From: Pomacea canaliculata
Taxonomy: Eukaryota > Mollusca > Gastropoda > Architaenioglossa > Ampullariidae
Direction of reading: 5' to 3'
Assembly: GCF_003073045.1 (NCBI RefSeq)
Contig: NC_037592.1
Coordinates: forward strand, 39,799,760 to 39,863,759
Length of the DNA stretch: 64,000 bases
The translations under genes and the position numbers were made by a program. How positions within the stretch are numbered: the stretch's first letter is position 1; each line of letters starts with the position of its first letter. This document shows, piece by piece, positions 60,501 to 64,000 of this stretch. The notes under the pieces are model-generated. The model was not told where the DNA came from, made no database searches, and saw only the letters and a list, made by a program, of their open reading frames with translations.

Positions 60501-62534
60501 AGCAGTTGCAGTCCACTTGTGTGTCTGGAGTCCGTGGCATTGAAGCGGTCGCCGCTAAGGTGAGAGTTGAAGGTGAAGCAGAAGCCAAGGTCGGTTAGTG
60601 TACGATGGAACAGGAGGTCACACGCTATGGGCTGCGTCTTCCAGATACAGACCCTGCAGCACGAGGGTTGTGACGTCAGACAGGTGTAGGTTACGTGACA
60701 CGACCGAAACTGTTATGTCACTCGCCAAGCCAAGGGTGACTATAACCTCGCACCACGGTCGTGTATAGGTGGACTGCCGAGACCAACGATTAGCCTCTTG
60801 GGAAGTTCTCCTCTGTTAGTCTCGTATTACTGGACTGCTGGCAGACGATTTTTTTCCAGTTAACTACTAAAACGAGGCAGGTTTGTACAAAGCTTCCGGT
60901 TTACTCACATTTATTGCTTAGGCTCGCCGAGACTAACAACGGAGAACTTCGCAAGAAGCTAAGCGTTGGTCTCGGCAGACAGACAGCAGTCCACCTACAC
61001 ACGTCCGTTATCAAACTGAGAGCCTATTAGAGAAAAGTATAATGTGTTTGGTGGAGGAAGGGGAGAGCAGAAAGTAGAGGAAAATATTTTGCTGTCTGAA
61101 ATAGTGTCACTTCCCTCGAGACATGGTCAACATGACTGTACTATTTAATTAATAGGTCGTCTACATGCTTTTTAACACTAAAATGTCATAAAATGTCCCG
61201 TTTCACGTCGCTAAACTATCCCTTGAGATGCTGAATAAAGCAACAGACCTACCTTGCCAGACATAAAGGTTAAAATGTGTTTTTAAGAAGAATGCAAACA
61301 GTTTGTAGACGACAGGAAAAGGATTTGTAGTAATTAGATATTATACGGTAGCTCCCATCTTTCCGCTAGAGAATTTGTTGTACTTTAAAAAATAACAGTT
61401 ATTGCAAATTCAAATCCCACATATATTCAAATCAGCAGATAATAAAAGAAAGATGGTGGAATTATCAATTGCTCCTTACACAAATTAAAAGAAGCGCATA
61501 TGTCCATAGCCATATGTACTTTTAAAAAGAAGTACGGAAAAAAAAATGTTATACTGACATGAACAAGTCGTTTAGTTTGTGAGAGGCGTTCACTGCAATC
61601 TCCATCAAACGTTCGCCTGTGAGAGGAAACTGGTCACGTGGCACTGGTGGAAGATCCACGACCTTCGCTAGAGATTTGATCGCGCTCAAATTGCGAAGCA
61701 AATCCACAACACGTGGATCGTTGCGCGGGACTCTTTCTCGATGAAACTGATTCAGGTTGCAAATGGTGACGGCTGGAAACGGAAGCGAATCCCTGACATG
61801 CGCATTAACGATAGTGACGAAGGGTCGGGACGCGTAGCGCTCGACATGAAAGTAAATGAGTAGGAAGAGGCTGCTTGCCATGGAGCACCAGCAGGGACCA
61901 GATACCTCTGTAACAACCACAAGTGTCTCAACAATGGTGCACCGAGTGTCGTCGTCGTCGTCGTCATTATGACAAGCCACCCCCCACCCCGTCAAGTCAA
62001 CTACTTGCTCAAATTCTAAAAGACAAGGTCGAGGGGAAATAAGAACTGTTAATTTTAATACTTCAGATCAATTGTTGCCAGTTAATGCAAAAATGATAAA
62101 ATCGTCCAAATTAAAGAATATAAATCATTTTTTCCCCTCTAAAGCAAAGGCGACACGCTTTTCTTTCTGCCTCCTTCTGACTTTCTTTTTAGCGACATTT
62201 TATTTTAAGTCGTTGCACCTTCACTTTGGAGGAAGTCCCATGTCATAGTCTTTGTCTAATCAATTCTACTACCATGTCCTTCTGTCAAGTCAGTGGGACG
62301 AGAAAACTCGCCTGTCTGTCACCAGAGGAAACAATCCGAGTTGTTGTCAGAGCCTGGCACACATGACTTACCTTCTGCAGTGGTAGTCGTAGGGCTGCTC
62401 GCCCAGGTGTGAGATTCCATGAATTGTCGCACTGCTGGTGTAGTGGCAGAGAAGTCCTTTAGTCTTGAGTTGTTTTCGCTGGCTTTCTCTGCTGCCATTG
62501 TTTCCTTTGAACCATGAAAGTCTTGAAGGCTCAT
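57538..62534 (-). CDS. DEG/ENaC-family sodium channel subunit
   Basis: Nine exons read on the minus strand: 62534-62372, 61907-61555, 60653-60443, 60071-59973, 59739-59553, 59306-59250, 58878-58722, 58380-58289 and 57671-57538, giving about 483 residues. Seen in order: TM1 region ending SSLFLLIYFHVERYASRPF; the family signature FPAVTICNLNQF; LTDLGFCFTFNS; GLQLLLNIEQ; the extracellular stretch GIVVGPGTFTAVAMRREK; LPPPFKAFGQSYC; the cysteine-rich region with KSACWQNCFAGRMAKQCGCR and NCNCSTPCEEVHY; the pre-TM2 stretch HLEIHYETLTESEIYQ; and TM2 DVGGHMGLCMGASFLSVIEL with the G-A-S selectivity triplet. The intron just before DVGG is at the place known in ASIC genes. Family members form trimeric amiloride-sensitive cation channels in the plasma membrane, gated by peptides, protons or force; the stimulus here is unknown. 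All junctions agree in phase except exon 2/3, which has one surplus base in a GGG run at the acceptor. An acceptor right before the ATG implies a 5-prime UTR exon. The N-terminus is unusual (see findings). Confidence 0.9.
60760..61003. repeat. Long inverted repeat in a channel intron
   Basis: The left arm at 60760-60824 (starting CGTGTATAGGTGGACTG, ending TTAGTCTCG) pairs with the right arm at 60928-61003 (starting CGAGACTAAC, ending CAGTCCACCTACACACG) over about 65-75 bases. There are a few mismatches and an extra ACAGACAG in the right arm. The spacer is 103 bases. It lies in the intron between exons 2 and 3 of the DEG/ENaC gene. It may be a foldback-type mobile element or a local inversion; no target duplication was recognised. 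Confidence 0.8.
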
Positions 62535-62537
62535 CTC

Positions 62538-63789
62538 TGAAAACAACTCACATACTGCGGCAGAAGAGAGTGTGAGCAGCAGCCCGCCCCCACCACCGAT
62601 TTCTTTTTTACAAATTTTGGTTGTTGGATAATCTGGACTAGGTCACTGAAGTCACTTAATGAAAAACAGAAAAAAGGCTTTAGAACTAGTTTTCAAATTA
62701 TTTTTAGGACATTGAAAGCAATAATAAGTATTTATATTCAGCTGGTGGGTCATAAACAAGAGTTGGTGTATATTTTCTGAATAGAGCGAATTTTCATTTT
62801 CAGTCAAGCCGTGAACACAAAGCGAAATCTTCGATCTGTGCTAAGCCGCGGCCATGGAATGAATAAATAATTAATAAAAACAACTGTCTTTTTCTTCTAC
62901 TATTACGTGTACGATTATCATGAATCCACGAACATTTAAAATGCACCATCCATTTTTTTACGAAAAAAATGCCAGAAAATCTCTTTTTGTAAACTCAACC
63001 CATTACCCAGAAATCACTGCAGGTATCTAACAGGACACAATCACCAACCTGTGTGCCGTGTGATGGCAGGAAGCTGAGAGACATCAATCCTTGGGAGCAG
63101 ACAACATGTTGACAGCCGCTGTTGTCTGGACTGTGGACAGACGGTTATCGATCTGCTCCATCCGGTCGTCACACCTCGTTTGTTTACAACCCATCCAAAA
63201 ACATGAAGCATTGGGAGAGCTGCAGAGACTCTGCAGGGAATCCGCAATCAGAAGGACGTGGCATTTTGAGTCTGGTTTCCTGTATGGCATACACGTGGCA
63301 TACACGTCCTGCAGTTGGCAGCATAAAAAAGTAGCAGACTGGACTAATTGCATTTGCAGTTGTTGCGCACATCTGGAAAGAGATCACACTATCAGAAAGG
63401 TCGTCTACTGACCTTTTTCGATCGCTGGGGAGTGAGGAATAGAGACCAGTCTTTCTAGGGGCAGTTTTGTTTTGTTTTTAGGGTAGTGCCAATCTTCTGT
63501 CTCTTACCTCTTTACCTTTGCCCACGCCTCTTTGGAATCAGGCACCCACTCCCGACTTTCAGTTCGACTAGGGAAAGTTTGGTGCGCCTTACAGATATCG
63601 AACCGACGGGCTACTGGGATTCGGACTACTTTCATGCCCTTGAATGGATGCGCCTTTGTACTATGAATCCGCCCAGCTATGAATCCGCCCAGACCTCGTC
63701 TCGTTCTTAACCTGCCGTCCCAATCGACAGAACTTCAAAACCTGAAAAGATAAGTTATGACAATCCTTTCTCTTCACGATTTAATGACA
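62538..63789. other. Sequence upstream of the channel gene
   Basis: It should contain the 5-prime UTR exon and promoter of the DEG/ENaC gene, but none could be pinned down. The ORFs at 63041-63411 overlap on both strands and show no recognised domain. A short direct repeat (GGCATACACGT) occurs near 63285-63307. Confidence 0.45.
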
Positions 63790-63987
63790 TGAGATAAAGC
63801 TCTCCAACGCCTCACCGAAGGTGGGAAAAATTAGTGTTTTACGCCGAGCCAACAAGGCAAGGTAAACAACCCTTTAGACAGATGCCACAGAGAATGAACA
63901 GCGTGCCTGAGACGAGAACTGAACCCAGGACAGCCAACCTTCACTGTATTGGTGACAGGTGCTAGCCGTTGCGCCATCAGACCGCCT
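63790..63987 (-). mobile_element. tRNA-derived SINE
   Basis: On the minus strand the element begins near 63987 with GGCGGTCTGATGGCGCAACG. It has an A box TGGCGCAACGG (63976-63966) and, 40 bases later, a B box GGTTCAGTTCT (63925-63915). A non-tRNA body follows (CACGCTGTTCATTCTC, GGCTCGGCGTAAAACAC). The left limit near 63790 is approximate and no target duplication was checked. The A/B box spacing and tail fit the tRNA-SINEs common in mollusc genomes. Confidence 0.7.
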
Positions 63988-64000
63988 GAAAAGTTCGGAG

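Overview
The window looks like nuclear DNA of a lophotrochozoan animal, most likely a gastropod mollusc. The reasons are split genes with GT/AG introns, a DEG/ENaC channel gene, remains of a rhodopsin-class receptor of the divergent snail type, small secreted EB/EGF-like exons, tRNA-derived SINEs and abundant GT, ATC and GA simple repeats. No prokaryotic operon, CRISPR array or defence locus is visible, and no rRNA gene or functional tRNA gene was recognised. The species assignment is inference; no search was possible.

Positions 1-34.5 kb are dominated by a repeat architecture. A tandem satellite of 23-bp monomers shares the core GTCAGCCGACATGCT and is mostly arranged as 46-bp dimers. It occurs as two arrays in the same orientation (1-8.1 kb and 14.5-31.3 kb). 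Each array is followed by the same non-satellite flank of about 3.1 kb (8.1-11.2 kb and 31.3-34.4 kb), offset by about 23.22 kb, and both flanks end at an ATC-type microsatellite. Between them lies about 3.1 kb of single-copy DNA. It holds a minus-strand GPCR pseudogene broken by a hAT-like MITE with an 8-bp target duplication and by an 11-bp tandem duplication. Array 1 and three patches of array 2 carry dense small indels that look like uncorrected long-read noise.

Positions 34.5-48.4 kb are ordinary intron-rich or intergenic DNA. They contain two unrecognised minus-strand coding candidates (35.9-36.7 kb), an orphan EB-like exon (37.5 kb), a very short piggyBac-like MITE (38.0 kb), a small secreted cysteine-rich plus-strand gene (39.5-41.2 kb) and an EGF-to-FN3 type exon (42.9 kb). 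A decayed LINE reverse-transcriptase fragment lies at 44 kb.

Positions 48.4-53.2 kb hold a nine-exon minus-strand gene. It encodes a secreted, cysteine-poor protein rich in Asn, Asp, Ala, Ser, Lys and Gln with regularly recurring tryptophans, probably an extracellular structural or matrix protein. A TATA-like box lies upstream, in a region that appears tandemly duplicated. Positions 57.5-62.5 kb hold a nine-exon minus-strand DEG/ENaC-family sodium channel subunit that could be traced exon by exon. A long inverted repeat sits in one of its introns. A tRNA-derived SINE closes the window.

The genes show no obvious pathway link. Several otherwise convincing genes carry a single-base phase break, which fits residual assembly indels as well as real decay. 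I found no clear new biological system. The points most worth a second look are the satellite-plus-flank duplication, the tryptophan-repeat secreted protein and the unusual N-terminus of the channel.
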